Shown here piece by piece: positions 44,091 to 52,710 of a stretch of DNA of 64,000 nucleotides. Positions within the stretch are counted from its first letter, which is position 1, and every line of letters begins with the position of its first letter. The position numbers and the translations under genes are program-made. The DNA comes from Palsa-89 sp963824345 (GTDB taxonomy: Bacteria; Acidobacteriota; Terriglobia; Bryobacterales; Bryobacteraceae), in contig CAWGOZ010000021.1 of NCBI GenBank assembly GCA_963824345.1, positions 248,001-312,000 on the forward strand, given 5' to 3'. Below the pieces are notes generated by a model. It was not told the origin of the DNA and made no database searches. It was given only the letters and a program-made list of their open reading frames with translations.

Positions 44091-44525
44091 GTTGCTCCTT
44101 ACGCACTAAATGTGAGGATTCGAATAGTTTACCCCAAATTTGTTCTTCCGAGGAAGCTGGGTCCGAGCGGCGACGAGGCCATTCTTGATTACTTTGTGTT
44201 CCTGCAAGCAAAGAAAATCGTACTCAAAAACGGCATCCCCGCAAACTCCTCCACCCCCTCATGTTCACGATTCACCGATCTTGGTTCTCTTCAACACTTC
44301 GCAACATGGGGCCGACGTTGACGCCACTCACTGTACAGGAAGCTCAGAAACGGCTCTGATAAGACGGGCGAACTAGCGCGAGGTGGTGCTCCGGTGCCGT
44401 GCGAGAGGAATTGAAATCGGCCCGTTTCAGGCCTTTCAAGACCCGAAACAGAGATAGGCTTCAATTTGGCGAATTGTAAGCTATAATCCCTGAAGCGATC
44501 GCGAACCTCAGGACACCCACTGCCG
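44091..44525. other. Intergenic region upstream of the interrupted gene
   Basis: About 430 nt. TATAAT at about 44484 with a weak -35 (TTCAAT) 16 nt before it is a plausible promoter for the gene that starts at 44526. Short frames here look like chance. Confidence 0.4.
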
Positions 44526-44550
44526 ATGGAAGCTTTTGAAGCGATCTTTC
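44526..44550 (+). pseudogene. First codons of a gene split by the IS21 element
   Basis: ATG at 44526 begins MEAFEAIF and runs into the IS at 44551. After removing the IS and one copy of the 8-bp duplication GATCTTTC, the frame continues without a break at 51100 as RNLYTGFLLRDFAGKIVPG. The rest is described at 51092-51792. Confidence 0.75.
44543..44550. repeat. 8-bp target-site duplication of the IS21 element
   Basis: GATCTTTC at 44543-44550 is repeated at 51092-51099, directly outside the two IS ends. Confidence 0.9.
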
Positions 44551-44606
44551 CTCGGTGGACATCTGAAAACCGGCCATACGTGGACACTTCAAAACCGGCC
44601 AACGGA
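44551..44606 (+). repeat. Left terminal repeat of the IS21 element
   Basis: CTCGGTGGACATCTGAAAAC begins the repeat; its reverse complement is at 51037-51091 with a few mismatches and one indel. Two inner copies of TGGACA...AAAACCGGCCA are probable IstA sites. Confidence 0.88.
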
Positions 44607-44935
44607 GCGGAACCAGAACAACAGTATTTATACACCGCCTGATGTGACTTGAGCAAACATTTCTTCAAAGATCACTCTTGTAGTTTTATACTGATCTCAC
44701 CTGAGCGGAGGATACGGCTCTGCGGGGACGCAACCGGAGCGCCGACTCAGCGGCCGGAATGGCTCGGAGCGGCAGCGCCGCTCCGTAAGCCAGGCTGCCA
44801 TTCTGGCGCAAACGCGATAAATCCCAGGGGTTTGGGGACGGAGTCCCCAAGTAATGACGCGCTACCGAAGGTAAGGGGTTGTTTCGGATCATCCGATATT
44901 TTGGGCACAATGGTATTGGAGATCCCGAGACCCAC

Positions 44936-45241
44936 ATGCCGAAGCTAGCGACTACTCCCGTTCTGCTTGGCTTCGCAACGGCCGTAGCGCTGGCATCTTT
45001 CTTTTTCCATTTGATCATTCCGAATGGGCTTATCTTCGAGGTAGTTCTTGGGTACGTGCCGATCGTGCTCGGAGGAGTGTGCCTGTGGTTGGGATACTCC
45101 GCTTTCCGGATCGCACGTCATAAACTCTCGACGGTGGCGTACGTGGTGTTATTAACACCCTTCGCCTTCAGCTATCCGGCATGGCTTCTATTCATCTGGA
45201 TCATGTACGCATCGGGAAGATATCACGGCCCGATGCCGTGA
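44936..45241 (+). CDS. Small multi-TM protein carried inside the IS21 element
   Basis: 101 aa, nearly all membrane: segments at about 8-26, 32-54 and 68-92. A TTG at 44879 preceded by AAGGGG would add 19 residues. It lies between the istB 3' end and the left terminal repeat, on the opposite strand to istAB. IS21 elements normally carry only istA and istB, so this is a passenger or a further nested insertion. No family recognised. Confidence 0.5.
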   Translation: MPKLATTPVLLGFATAVALASFFFHLIIPNGLIFEVVLGYVPIVLGGVCLWLGYSAFRIARHKLSTVAYVVLLTPFAFSYPAWLLFIWIMYASGRYHGPMP

Positions 45242-45301
45242 TGATCACCAAGCCTGAAACATGCGACAAGGCCTCTTGTTTTCGAATGGGCTGCGCGAAA
45301 C

Positions 45302-45443
45302 TCATTGGCCACCTGCCGCCGCTTTGGTGCGCCAGCTTCGCGGGCCGCACTTCAGTACGTGTCCGTGATGCAGCAACCGATCGAGCATCGCACTCACCGC
45401 AGCCACATCGCCGAGTAGTTTGCCCCAGTCTTCAACGGGCCGA
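45302..45443 (-). pseudogene. istB: 3' part of split istB
   Basis: Reads 'RPVEDWGKLLGDVAAVSAML' then 'DRLLHHGHVLKCGPRSWRTK', the C-terminal end of IstB. It joins the 5' part at 48829-49430 (ending '...STLLTSNR') exactly once the RIT element is removed. Confidence 0.85.
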
Positions 45444-45468
45444 TTTAATGCGGAGTCCAATTTTATGC
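45444..45468 (+). repeat. Left end repeat of the RIT element
   Basis: TTTAATGCGGAGTCCAATTT plus TATGC matches the reverse complement of 48776-48800 with one mismatch. It also starts a hairpin GCGGAGTCC-aattttatgc-GGACTCCGC (45450-45477). Confidence 0.85.
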
Positions 45469-45498
45469 GGACTCCGCCTTCTATGGAAAGCCCGGCCG

Positions 45499-46518
45499 TC
45501 ATTTCGCCGTCTTTTTACTCCGCATATTAGGAGCAGCCTTCAGCAACTCGATTAGTTTGTCGGTCGCCTTGAAACGGCCGGTCCGTAACTTCGGCGCTAT
45601 CACGGATTCCAAGGCTTCGAGCTTCACGGACGGGTCGGCACGAGTGTAGATCTCCGTCGTCTGCATGCTGGAATGCCCGAGCCAGAGAGACACCTTCCGT
45701 AGATCCTTCGTGGCTTGCAGGATGGTCAGAGCGCAGGTGTGCCTTAGAACATGTGGTGAAACATGTTTTGATGAGAGCGTTGAACAGCGTGTCTCGGCGG
45801 TAAGGACATGCTTACGGAGGATGTACTCGAAACCGGCGCGGGTCATGGCATCATTGCGAGCATTGGGGAACAGTTCTGGAACACGGACTTCACCGCGAAC
45901 AGATAGCCATGCACGAACCGCGGATGCCGTTTCTTTCCACAGCGGCAAGCAACGTTCTTTTCGGCCTTTGCCGTGGATTAGAACGGTGGCTTGCGGTTGA
46001 AGCATCATATCCTCTGTTCGGAGTCCCACCAGTTCAGAGACCCGCAGTCCACCCGCGAAGCAAAGATGAAGCATCGCCCGGTCACGGATGCCGTCGCGAA
46101 CAGTTGGGTCAGGGGCGTCCAAGATCGATTGCATTTCCTGGGCCGTGAGGTGCCTGACCAGTCGGGTATCTGTCTTTTTCGCGGGGATGGCCAGTATGCG
46201 TCGGATCTGCTCTAGCGCCGAAGGTTCTCGATATTCCATATACCGCATGAAAGATTTGATGGCTGCTAGCCGGATGTTCCTGGAGCCAGCACCATTGCCC
46301 CGGCTTGACTCCAGGTGATTTAGAAAGTTCACGATCAGCGGAGCGTCCAGTTGCTCCAGATGCAGTTGCGAAGGTGGAAGTTTGATGCAATCCGCGGCAT
46401 ATTCGAATAGAAGTCGGAAGGCGTATGCATAGGACTCGCAGGTGTTGGGGCTGGCTCGCCGTTCGATAGGTAACCGCTGCTGGAGAAAAGCCGTAATGTG
46501 CGGGGCGAGAAGAATCAT
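45499..46518 (-). CDS. ritC: RIT tyrosine recombinase, third gene
   Basis: 339 aa from the ATG at 46518, which overlaps the stop of the second gene by 4 nt (ATGA); the frame stays open 10 codons upstream. Core-binding domain (about 5-110) and catalytic domain with Arg in 'FAGGLRVSELVGL', Lys in 'HGKGRKERCLPL', 'HVLRHTCAL' (His-x-x-Arg), 'LGHSSMQTTEIYTRAD' (His and nucleophile Tyr). All catalytic residues are present. The three RIT recombinases probably act together as a complex on the element ends. Confidence 0.9.
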   Translation of the reverse strand: MILLAPHITAFLQQRLPIERRASPNTCESYAYAFRLLFEYAADCIKLPPSQLHLEQLDAPLIVNFLNHLESSRGNGAGSRNIRLAAIKSFMRYMEYREPSALEQIRRILAIPAKKTDTRLVRHLTAQEMQSILDAPDPTVRDGIRDRAMLHLCFAGGLRVSELVGLRTEDMMLQPQATVLIHGKGRKERCLPLWKETASAVRAWLSVRGEVRVPELFPNARNDAMTRAGFEYILRKHVLTAETRCSTLSSKHVSPHVLRHTCALTILQATKDLRKVSLWLGHSSMQTTEIYTRADPSVKLEALESVIAPKLRTGRFKATDKLIELLKAAPNMRSKKTAK

Positions 46519-47426
46519 GGCCGGCCTCCAGTGAAGAAACTTTGGCACGCATCTGCGATGTTCCTCATTAGCTCCGGTGTTGCCTCCAGATACCAGTACG
46601 TGTCGGCGACCTTGCTATGACCAAGGTAGGTTGACAGCGCCAACATATGTTTGGTGATACGGTCCCGGCCATCAGGGCAGGTTTCCAGCGCCCTCACTGC
46701 GAACGTGTGCCGCAAAGAATGAATCGTGGGGCGCGGGAGCCCAAGTCCACGAGGAAAACCGATCTTTTCGACTACATCGCGGAAGGCGGTTTCGGCGTCC
46801 CGCAGAAGTAGCGCGCGCCGCCGCAAGGAAACGAACACGTGATCATCCAGTGGAGTATAGGCACGCCTCCGCTGGAGGTATTGTTCCAGGGCAGCCTGAG
46901 TGGTCTCGTGAAGGGGAACGAGACGGCTCTTGCGGAACTTTGAACAGCGAATGACCAGACCGTCTGCGGTGAGGTCCTGGAAACAAAGATGGATTGCTTC
47001 CGACACACGAAGCCCAGTGCATGCCAACAGGGCGAAGAACGTGCTGTAGGTGTGCCCGCGAAAGGTGTTGCGTTTACCTAACTGAGATGCGGCTCGGATG
47101 ATGAGCTGGATGTCATCCCTGGAAAAAATATAGGGAACAGGACGCGGCCGATGCTCACTGCCGAACACCGTGGGCGGTATTTCGTGATGTTGGTCTTCGG
47201 CACGGATGTACCGTGCAAATCGAATCACCTGGCCAAGCCGGCGCGCTCGTTGACCCAAGGATGAAGCCGACCCAGCCCACTCAATGGCGGTTTCAGAGCT
47301 GACATACTGTTTGCCCGCCGAATCAGAGAACGCTGCAAAGCTCTGTAATGAGCTGCCTTCGGACCGGAATGCGAATCCCGTGGCTCGGCGCACACCGATG
47401 TACGATGTTACGGCTTGCGTCAGCAT
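46515..47426 (-). CDS. ritB: RIT tyrosine recombinase, second gene
   Basis: 303 aa from the ATG at 47426, which overlaps the stop of the first gene by 7 nt (ATGCTGA). A longer frame to 47840 is the shadow of the first gene. Catalytic motifs: 'LACTGLRVSEAIHL' (Arg), 'SKFRKSRLVPLHETTQ', 'HSLRHTFAVRAL', 'LGHSKVADTYWYLEATPE' (Tyr in the Y-W-Y cluster). Typical of the middle RIT gene, complete. Confidence 0.9.
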   Translation of the reverse strand: MLTQAVTSYIGVRRATGFAFRSEGSSLQSFAAFSDSAGKQYVSSETAIEWAGSASSLGQRARRLGQVIRFARYIRAEDQHHEIPPTVFGSEHRPRPVPYIFSRDDIQLIIRAASQLGKRNTFRGHTYSTFFALLACTGLRVSEAIHLCFQDLTADGLVIRCSKFRKSRLVPLHETTQAALEQYLQRRRAYTPLDDHVFVSLRRRALLLRDAETAFRDVVEKIGFPRGLGLPRPTIHSLRHTFAVRALETCPDGRDRITKHMLALSTYLGHSKVADTYWYLEATPELMRNIADACQSFFTGGRP

Positions 47427-48691
47427 GATTTCACCCCCGGCCAGGGCTGCGCAATCTGTCGCAAGGTCAGGACATCTACTTTGGCGTAGATCTCTGTGGT
47501 GGCGATGGAACGGTGCCGGAGAACGCCAGCAATCTCCTGCAGCGAGGACCCTTGTCGGAGCATAGAGCTTGCCACCGAATGGCGAAGGACATGGGCCGCA
47601 CCACGGCTTGGGCAAGTAACGCCAGCGCGCCGCATCGCCTGGGCGACAAGCATTGAGATGGCACAGTGATTCGCGAGGCCACGAAAGGGCGCCCGTGATC
47701 GAATGAACAGCGTATCCACGGTAGTCTGAGGCCGACCGTCTTTGATGTAGCTGGCGATTGCATCGCCAATCTCCTGAGTCAACGGCATCAGTGTCTGACG
47801 TTGGCCCTTCCCTGAAACGCAGATCCCCGCCTCCTTCCAATCAACATCGCTCAGCCGAAGTTGCATGATGTCGCCGGCACGAAGTCCCAAGCGAGCGAGT
47901 AAGAGCAAAATGGCTCGATCCCGTTTGCCCATTGGCGTAGCAGGATTACACGAAGCAATCACCCGTTCAACGTCATTTGATTGCAAATACCTCGGCAAAG
48001 ACGAAAGCCGCCAATGGGCGAGAACGGGAATCGATGCATCCAAACCTGCAGCGCACTTGCCCTCGGCGATAAGAAAGCGCAGAAACATGCGGAGAACCGT
48101 GGTACACTTCTTTGCCGTCGCCCAGCCACATCGTCGACTTGTGTCCAGGACAAACTGCCGCAGGCTCTGAGCATCAAACCTATCCGGGTCCTCTCCCAGG
48201 TTCTTCAGCAAATCTCGCACATGCGCGCTGTAATTGCGGAGCGTGACATCACACGTGCCACGTTGCTTGCGCATCCAGCCACAGAACGAAATCACAAGGG
48301 CCGGATCCACAGTGACATCCTTTACGACTCTAGTTGCGATGAGATCGGCAAACCGCGTATAGCGGAGGAACAGACACGCACCATTCCGGAGGTCACGCCG
48401 GTGTGTGTGTCCGTATCGGGGGCATCGGCACCGATTCAGGTGCTGAACAAACTCATCGATCATCCGTTCGTCCAGAGCAGCGACGGTTCTGCCTTTCCGA
48501 CCAATCCAATAAATCAGGTGCTCGGCCGCTCGAATATGCCGTCGAGCCGTTATCTGTGCATAGCCCGTCTGGCACAACTCCTGAGCAAACATCTCAAGCC
48601 GGTGGCCACCTGGGCCATCGTGAAGCTCTTGAATACGTGAAGGTGACTCGAAAAATTCCGACAACATGACATCCTCCTTTAAGGACGTCAT
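47420..48691 (-). CDS. ritA: RIT tyrosine recombinase, first gene
   Basis: 423 aa, the longest of the trio. N-terminal SAM-like domains (about 20-210), then 'LLLARLGLRAGDIMQLRLSD' (Arg), 'SGKGQRQTLMPLTQ', 'AHVLRHSVASSMLRQG', 'LRHRSIATTEIYAKVD' (Arg replaces Gly before the second His; Tyr present). Start ATG near 48691, about 85 nt inside the right end repeat, so its promoter lies in the element end. Complete frame. Confidence 0.9.
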   Translation of the reverse strand: MTSLKEDVMLSEFFESPSRIQELHDGPGGHRLEMFAQELCQTGYAQITARRHIRAAEHLIYWIGRKGRTVAALDERMIDEFVQHLNRCRCPRYGHTHRRDLRNGACLFLRYTRFADLIATRVVKDVTVDPALVISFCGWMRKQRGTCDVTLRNYSAHVRDLLKNLGEDPDRFDAQSLRQFVLDTSRRCGWATAKKCTTVLRMFLRFLIAEGKCAAGLDASIPVLAHWRLSSLPRYLQSNDVERVIASCNPATPMGKRDRAILLLLARLGLRAGDIMQLRLSDVDWKEAGICVSGKGQRQTLMPLTQEIGDAIASYIKDGRPQTTVDTLFIRSRAPFRGLANHCAISMLVAQAMRRAGVTCPSRGAAHVLRHSVASSMLRQGSSLQEIAGVLRHRSIATTEIYAKVDVLTLRQIAQPWPGVKSC

Positions 48692-48775
48692 GATTATGCA
48701 AAGTTACGAGTTCACGGCAGGGACGACTTTAGCCGATCTGACACGCCTGGCTCACCTGCTATAGTCGCTCGCTCA

Positions 48776-48800
48776 GCATAAAAGTGGACTCCGCATTAAA
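48776..48800 (-). repeat. Right end repeat of the RIT element
   Basis: Reverse complement is TTTAATGCGGAGTCCACTTT plus TATGC. Directly followed by the palindrome at 48801-48828. Confidence 0.85.
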
Positions 48801-48828
48801 CCGGAAATGCGGTGCACCGCATTTCCGG
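48801..48828. repeat. 28-bp perfect palindrome at the RIT/istB junction
   Basis: CCGGAAATGCGGTG followed by its exact reverse complement CACCGCATTTCCGG. The target in istB contains CCGG (Asn-Arg codons AAC CGG), so the palindrome may be part of the RIT crossover site. Confidence 0.85.
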
Positions 48829-49426
48829 TTGGATGTTAGTAGAGTGCTGAAGCGTTCGTAGCGGCGCATGATGATCTCCAGCAGATCCTCGGCGGCCGTG
48901 TGCGGAAGCTTGCGCATGCCGAAGTCGTCGATGATGAGCAGCGGAACGGTCGCCACCATTTGTATGTATTCTTTGCGCGTGCCCTCGGCAACGGCGTCCG
49001 CCAGTTCATCGAGCAGCACGTGGGTCTCGCGATAAAGCACTCGGTAGCCTTGCAGGATGACAGCTTGAGCGATGGCTTGCGCCAGGTGGCTTTTGCCCGT
49101 TCCGCCAGGACCGAGAAACAGAGCGTCCTCCCGTTTGTTGATGAAGGCGCCCGTGGCCAGGTCGAAGACCAAACTGCGATTGGTTTTGGGATTAAAGCTG
49201 AAGTCGAAGTTGTCGAGCGTGCAGTTGGGATCGCGGAAGCCGGCCTGTTTGCGACGACGTTCCAGCAGCCGGTCGGAGCGGCGCGTCAGTTCGTCCGACA
49301 CCAAACACGAGATCAGGTCGATGGGAGCCATTGGTTCGGCCTGAGCCTGGCGCAGACGGGTTTCGAGCACGGAAGCCATGCCGCCCAAGCGGAGTTGGCG
49401 AAGTGCGCGTTCGAGTTCGATTACGT

Positions 49427-51019
49427 TCATGATTGGTCCTCCTCACGGGTTCGGTTTTCGATGAGATCGCGGTATAAGGTGAGCTGGCGAATCAGTGGAT
49501 CGACCTGTCGCAAGCTCAGCGGCAGTTGAGGGTTGTGTTCCAGGTAACGGCGCACGAAGTGGTATTCGCGGGTGCTAGTTTCTAGAGCCAGCGCGCAGGC
49601 GTCGTCGGTGGAAGCGATGCCGTACTTCTTGGCCAGCGCCAGCGTACCAAGGATGCGGCGCACTGCGAGTTCGCCGTGTTTGGCGTGCATTGCCTGGCAC
49701 AACTGGCCAATGTGCTTTCCGGCTTTTCCGGCGCGGTGCAGCAACTGTTGCGTTGATAGCGGTGTCCGCCGCGGACGGTCTTCATCGTGGATTCGATGAC
49801 GGCCGCGCTCTTGCCGCAGGTGCTCACGTAGCAGTTGACCGGTGGTAGGATTCAGCAAACGAACGACGGCGTCATTCCACTGGACCTGAACACGCCGGCC
49901 GATCCAGCCAGGCGGCGCACCATAGTAAGCGGCCTCTACTTCGACACAACCATCCAAGTGCACGGCTCTCTCGCCGTATTGGTAATAGCGAAAAGGTTCG
50001 ATCGGCAGCGGAAGCAATGCAGGACGCTCTTCGGTGAACATCGTTGCGACTTGGCGCTTCGTGGTTCCATGAATGCGCGTGTCGGCCCAACGCTCTTCCC
50101 ACCGATCCAGATACGCTTGCGCATCTTCCATGCTCTCGAAGCGCTGGCCTTTGAGCGGCGTCCTCTTTGCGTGGCCAACACCGGATTCCACTTTGCCTTT
50201 GCGATCCGGGTCCTGCACGCGGCATGGGAGCGCTGTGACGCCGTAGTGCTGCAGCACGTCACGGTAGAGCGGATTGAGCGTGGGCTCGTAAATGTCGGGC
50301 GTGAGCACGCCTTCGCGGAGATTATCGAGCACCACTAGGCGAGTGACTCCACCGAGCCTGCGAAACGCCTTCTCATGCAACTCGGCCCAGACACGCGAGC
50401 TGGAACGGAACACCAGGAGTCGGACAGCTTTGCGGCTGTATCCCAGCGTCAGAACAAACAGTCGTGTGCGCCGGTACTTGCCCGTTTGTGCGTCGCGCAC
50501 CATCGGCCCGGTGCCATAATCGATCTGCGCTTCTTCGCCGGGCGCCGTTTCAATCACCACGCGCGCTTCTGGCGTGGAGGAACCGCGCAGCTTCCGCACG
50601 AACCGTTTGACGCTGGCGTATTTTTCACTGAAGCCGTGGCCGTCCACCAGGTCTTGCCAAATGGCCATGGCGTTCCGACCTTTGGCCAGATCAGCTTCTA
50701 TGAACTCCCGGTACGGCTCGCAGGCGCTCTCCGACGGAGTTGAGGGCGGCGTCCGGATCTCGTCCGCAGGACCATTTTCGTGTCCAGGGTCGGTGGACAC
50801 CTCGATGGCCGGTTTTGGATGGGCCCGTCCCCAACCTCCGGGAGGTCGGACGGGAATGCCAGCCGCCTTTAAATAGGTTGAGACGGTTTCGCGCCGAATG
50901 TGTACGGCTCGTTCAATCCGCCTTAGGGACCAGCCAAGCCGGCCGAGCGCAAGGACTTGCTGTTTATTTTCTTCGCTCAAGACATTCACCGCCGGAGGAT
51001 AATCCTCCGTCTCAGTCAA
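49427..51019 (-). CDS. istA: IS21-family transposase IstA
   Basis: 530 aa. N-terminal HTH ('LALGRLGWSLRRIERAVHIR'), integrase-core DDE domain with Asp in 'AQIDYGTGPM', Asp in 'LVVLDNLREGVL' and Glu in 'DRKGKVESGVGHAKR', and a C-terminal beta-barrel. Catalyses strand cleavage and transfer with IstB. Full length; start 18 nt inside the right terminal repeat. Transposition would need an intact istB in trans. Confidence 0.94.
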   Translation of the reverse strand: MTETEDYPPAVNVLSEENKQQVLALGRLGWSLRRIERAVHIRRETVSTYLKAAGIPVRPPGGWGRAHPKPAIEVSTDPGHENGPADEIRTPPSTPSESACEPYREFIEADLAKGRNAMAIWQDLVDGHGFSEKYASVKRFVRKLRGSSTPEARVVIETAPGEEAQIDYGTGPMVRDAQTGKYRRTRLFVLTLGYSRKAVRLLVFRSSSRVWAELHEKAFRRLGGVTRLVVLDNLREGVLTPDIYEPTLNPLYRDVLQHYGVTALPCRVQDPDRKGKVESGVGHAKRTPLKGQRFESMEDAQAYLDRWEERWADTRIHGTTKRQVATMFTEERPALLPLPIEPFRYYQYGERAVHLDGCVEVEAAYYGAPPGWIGRRVQVQWNDAVVRLLNPTTGQLLREHLRQERGRHRIHDEDRPRRTPLSTQQLLHRAGKAGKHIGQLCQAMHAKHGELAVRRILGTLALAKKYGIASTDDACALALETSTREYHFVRRYLEHNPQLPLSLRQVDPLIRQLTLYRDLIENRTREEDQS

Positions 51020-51036
51020 TGTCCTGGATCAGCTAT

Positions 51037-51091
51037 TCCGTTGGCCGCTTTTCAGGTGTCCACCGATGGCCGGTTTTGGGTGTCCCCCGAG
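51037..51091 (-). repeat. Right terminal repeat of the IS21 element
   Basis: Read on the minus strand it starts CTCGGGGGACACCCAAAACC, matching the left end. It lies 17 nt upstream of the istA start. Confidence 0.88.
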
Positions 51092-51792
51092 GATCTTTCG
51101 CAATTTGTATACGGGATTCCTGCTGCGGGACTTTGCAGGGAAAATCGTTCCGGGCGTCCTCCTGCTCTTCTCAATTTGCAGTGTGTTTCTGGATCCGAAG
51201 AAGCTAATTGGGACGGTCAGGCGAGGCCTTCCGATCCCTGCAGTCGTTTTTTTGTGCGGCCTCTGTTGGACTCTGACACTTGGCACGCAAAGTGTCGCTG
51301 ATAGTGTAGGGGCATGGAAATATTTCGCCCGGCGGAAAGGGAACACCAAGCAAGCTCGGCTTCTGGAAAACGATAACAACTACGGGAGATGAGACCGGGT
51401 TTGAAGCGGATACTATCGCAATCACGAAGTTTCAAGAGACTGCGACCGACGATGAGAAACAGCAGTATGAAAGGTTTGTGGTTATCAAGGAGGCGTGCGG
51501 AAATCTCTATTTTTCGATACTGTTGGCGATTCCTGCATGGGCCTATATTGGTTTACGCGAGTTGAGGGCGAGGCGTTCTCTGACCAATTGGCGAAGCTAC
51601 GTGCCGAGCAAAAAGCTAACCGGCGGATTTGCGTACTTGGCATTGATTTTGCTCGGGTTACGGCACATGCATTTGCAGCACGCGCACCGACAGACTGCCT
51701 TCGCTGCAAATGTGATCAAAGAACATGCAGAACATAAGACTGACCCCGCAGCCGGGCCGCCAACGGTGCGGTTAGAAGTTCTGGCGAAATAG
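51092..51792 (+). pseudogene. Rest of the membrane-protein gene split by IS21
   Basis: From 51099 the frame reads 'RNLYTGFLLRDFAGKIVPGV', then two membrane segments ('LLLFSICSVFL', 'IPAVVFLCGLCWTL'), ending at 51392. From about 51325 another frame takes over: 'TPSKLGFWKTITTTGDETGF' through 'GNLYFSILLAIPAWAYIGL' to 51792. So the gene has a frameshift as well as the IS. The joined product (about 235 aa) would be a three- or four-TM protein with an acidic loop. No family recognised. Confidence 0.65.
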
Positions 51793-51905
51793 CGCGACGA
51801 AGCGATTGCATCGTGATGGTCGTCAGCGTTGGTCCGTCAGACGATAATGCGCCATATCGCTATCTGCCGAGTAATAGTGTTTCAAGGCAGCGCCTAGCCT
51901 GCCGA

Positions 51906-52451
51906 TTAAACAGTGCTGTGCCCCGCACACTTCATGACGCCCATATACGCCGCCCACGATCCCACCGCCTCCCGGTATTGGTGCGCCATGATCCGGGAGA
52001 TTTGATGGATGTGCGTGAGGTCGTGAGCGGGCCAGGAAGCCAGCAGCTGAGACATCGTGACTGGCCCCAGCGCCCGATGCCGTCCGCGAAGTTCAAGTTC
52101 TGCTTGGCTCAAATTCATCGCCTGCAAGTCGGCGAGATTGGCGGCGCGCAGCTGGGCAAATTCATCCAGCAACTGCCCCAGCGACTTTCCCAGGCACACC
52201 TGGATGTGGCCCGACATGTCGAACGGCTGGAAGGCCTGCCTCTCGCCATGCTCCAGGATAAGCCTGGCGCGCGGCATCCAATCCGTCTGTTCGCCGTAGA
52301 TCAAGTGGCCGACGACATCAAAGACGGTCCATGTGCCCTCACCTTCGTTCCGCATGGTCCAGGTTTCAGGCAGATCCCGCAGGAGCGCATCGAGCGCGGC
52401 CGGAGTGCGCGAGAGAAGGGAGATTGTGTCGGGGACGGTGTGTTGGGTCAT
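51906..52451 (-). CDS. DinB-like metal-binding protein
   Basis: 181 aa from the ATG at 52451 (an upstream start adds 14 unlikely residues). Four-helix DinB/YfiT fold with candidate metal ligands His in 'VVGHLIYGEQTDW' and the pair in 'WPAHDLTHIHQISR'. Members are thiol-dependent S-transferases or of unknown function. Stands alone between the IS and the glycosyltransferase cluster. Confidence 0.85.
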   Translation of the reverse strand: MTQHTVPDTISLLSRTPAALDALLRDLPETWTMRNEGEGTWTVFDVVGHLIYGEQTDWMPRARLILEHGERQAFQPFDMSGHIQVCLGKSLGQLLDEFAQLRAANLADLQAMNLSQAELELRGRHRALGPVTMSQLLASWPAHDLTHIHQISRIMAHQYREAVGSWAAYMGVMKCAGHSTV

Positions 52452-52710
52452 GTTAGTTCGTTGGCAGTCTGCTGCCAAGCCAGTATGATTCAATCGGGAC
52501 GAGCGACGCTACCGATAATGTCCGATATCGGTCCACAGTGCTTGGGGAGCATGTCAGCCAAAGCCTCGGTTAAACCGATCGCTGTCTAATTCAAGACCAA
52601 GCACCCAACTGGCCACATTATGGTTCGAGCCAACCATCTCTTCGGTGGCTTGGCATGAATAACGAAGGACCGTTCCCAGGGAGCAGATTTGTTAAACGCA
52701 AAGTCATGAG

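Larger units (their letters stand above)
45444..48800 (-). mobile_element. RIT element (recombinases in trio)
   Basis: Three tyrosine recombinase genes in the same direction with overlaps of 7 and 4 nt are bounded by inverted repeats (TTTAATGCGGAGTCCA at 45444 and its complement ending at 48800). RIT elements are a known class of mobile unit defined by this gene trio. It is inserted in istB at the codons for Asn-Arg/Pro and is next to a 28-bp perfect palindrome at 48801-48828. Confidence 0.88.
48759..49430 (-). pseudogene. istB: 5' part of split istB (IS21 helper ATPase)
   Basis: Start ATG overlaps the istA stop by 4 nt, with AGGAGG upstream. Walker A in 'LFLGPGGTGKSHLAQAIAQA', Walker B in 'VPLLIIDDFGMRKLP', then 'RYERFSTLLTSNR' where IstB sequence stops at about 48829; the last 20 or so codons come from the palindrome and RIT end. 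The 3' part is at 45302-45443. Without the C-terminal region the helper is probably inactive. Confidence 0.88.
44551..51091 (-). mobile_element. IS21-family insertion sequence with a RIT element inside istB
   Basis: Terminal repeats of 55-56 bp match at both ends (44551-44606 and 51037-51091), each holding two copies of GGACA...AAAACCGGCCA-type sites, and the flanks carry the 8-bp duplication GATCTTTC. Inside are istA (complete), istB (split), a small membrane-protein gene between istB and the left end, and the RIT element. Total 6.5 kb, about 3.1 kb without the RIT. Confidence 0.88.

Noticed and set aside
44291..44668. 125-codon minus-strand frame over the left IS21 end
   Set aside because: It reads through the terminal repeat and host flank; nothing in it looks like a protein domain.
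46515..47840. Longer 441-codon form of the second RIT recombinase
   Set aside because: The first 138 codons overlap the first recombinase out of frame and lack homology; the ATG at 47426 overlapping the upstream stop is the natural start.
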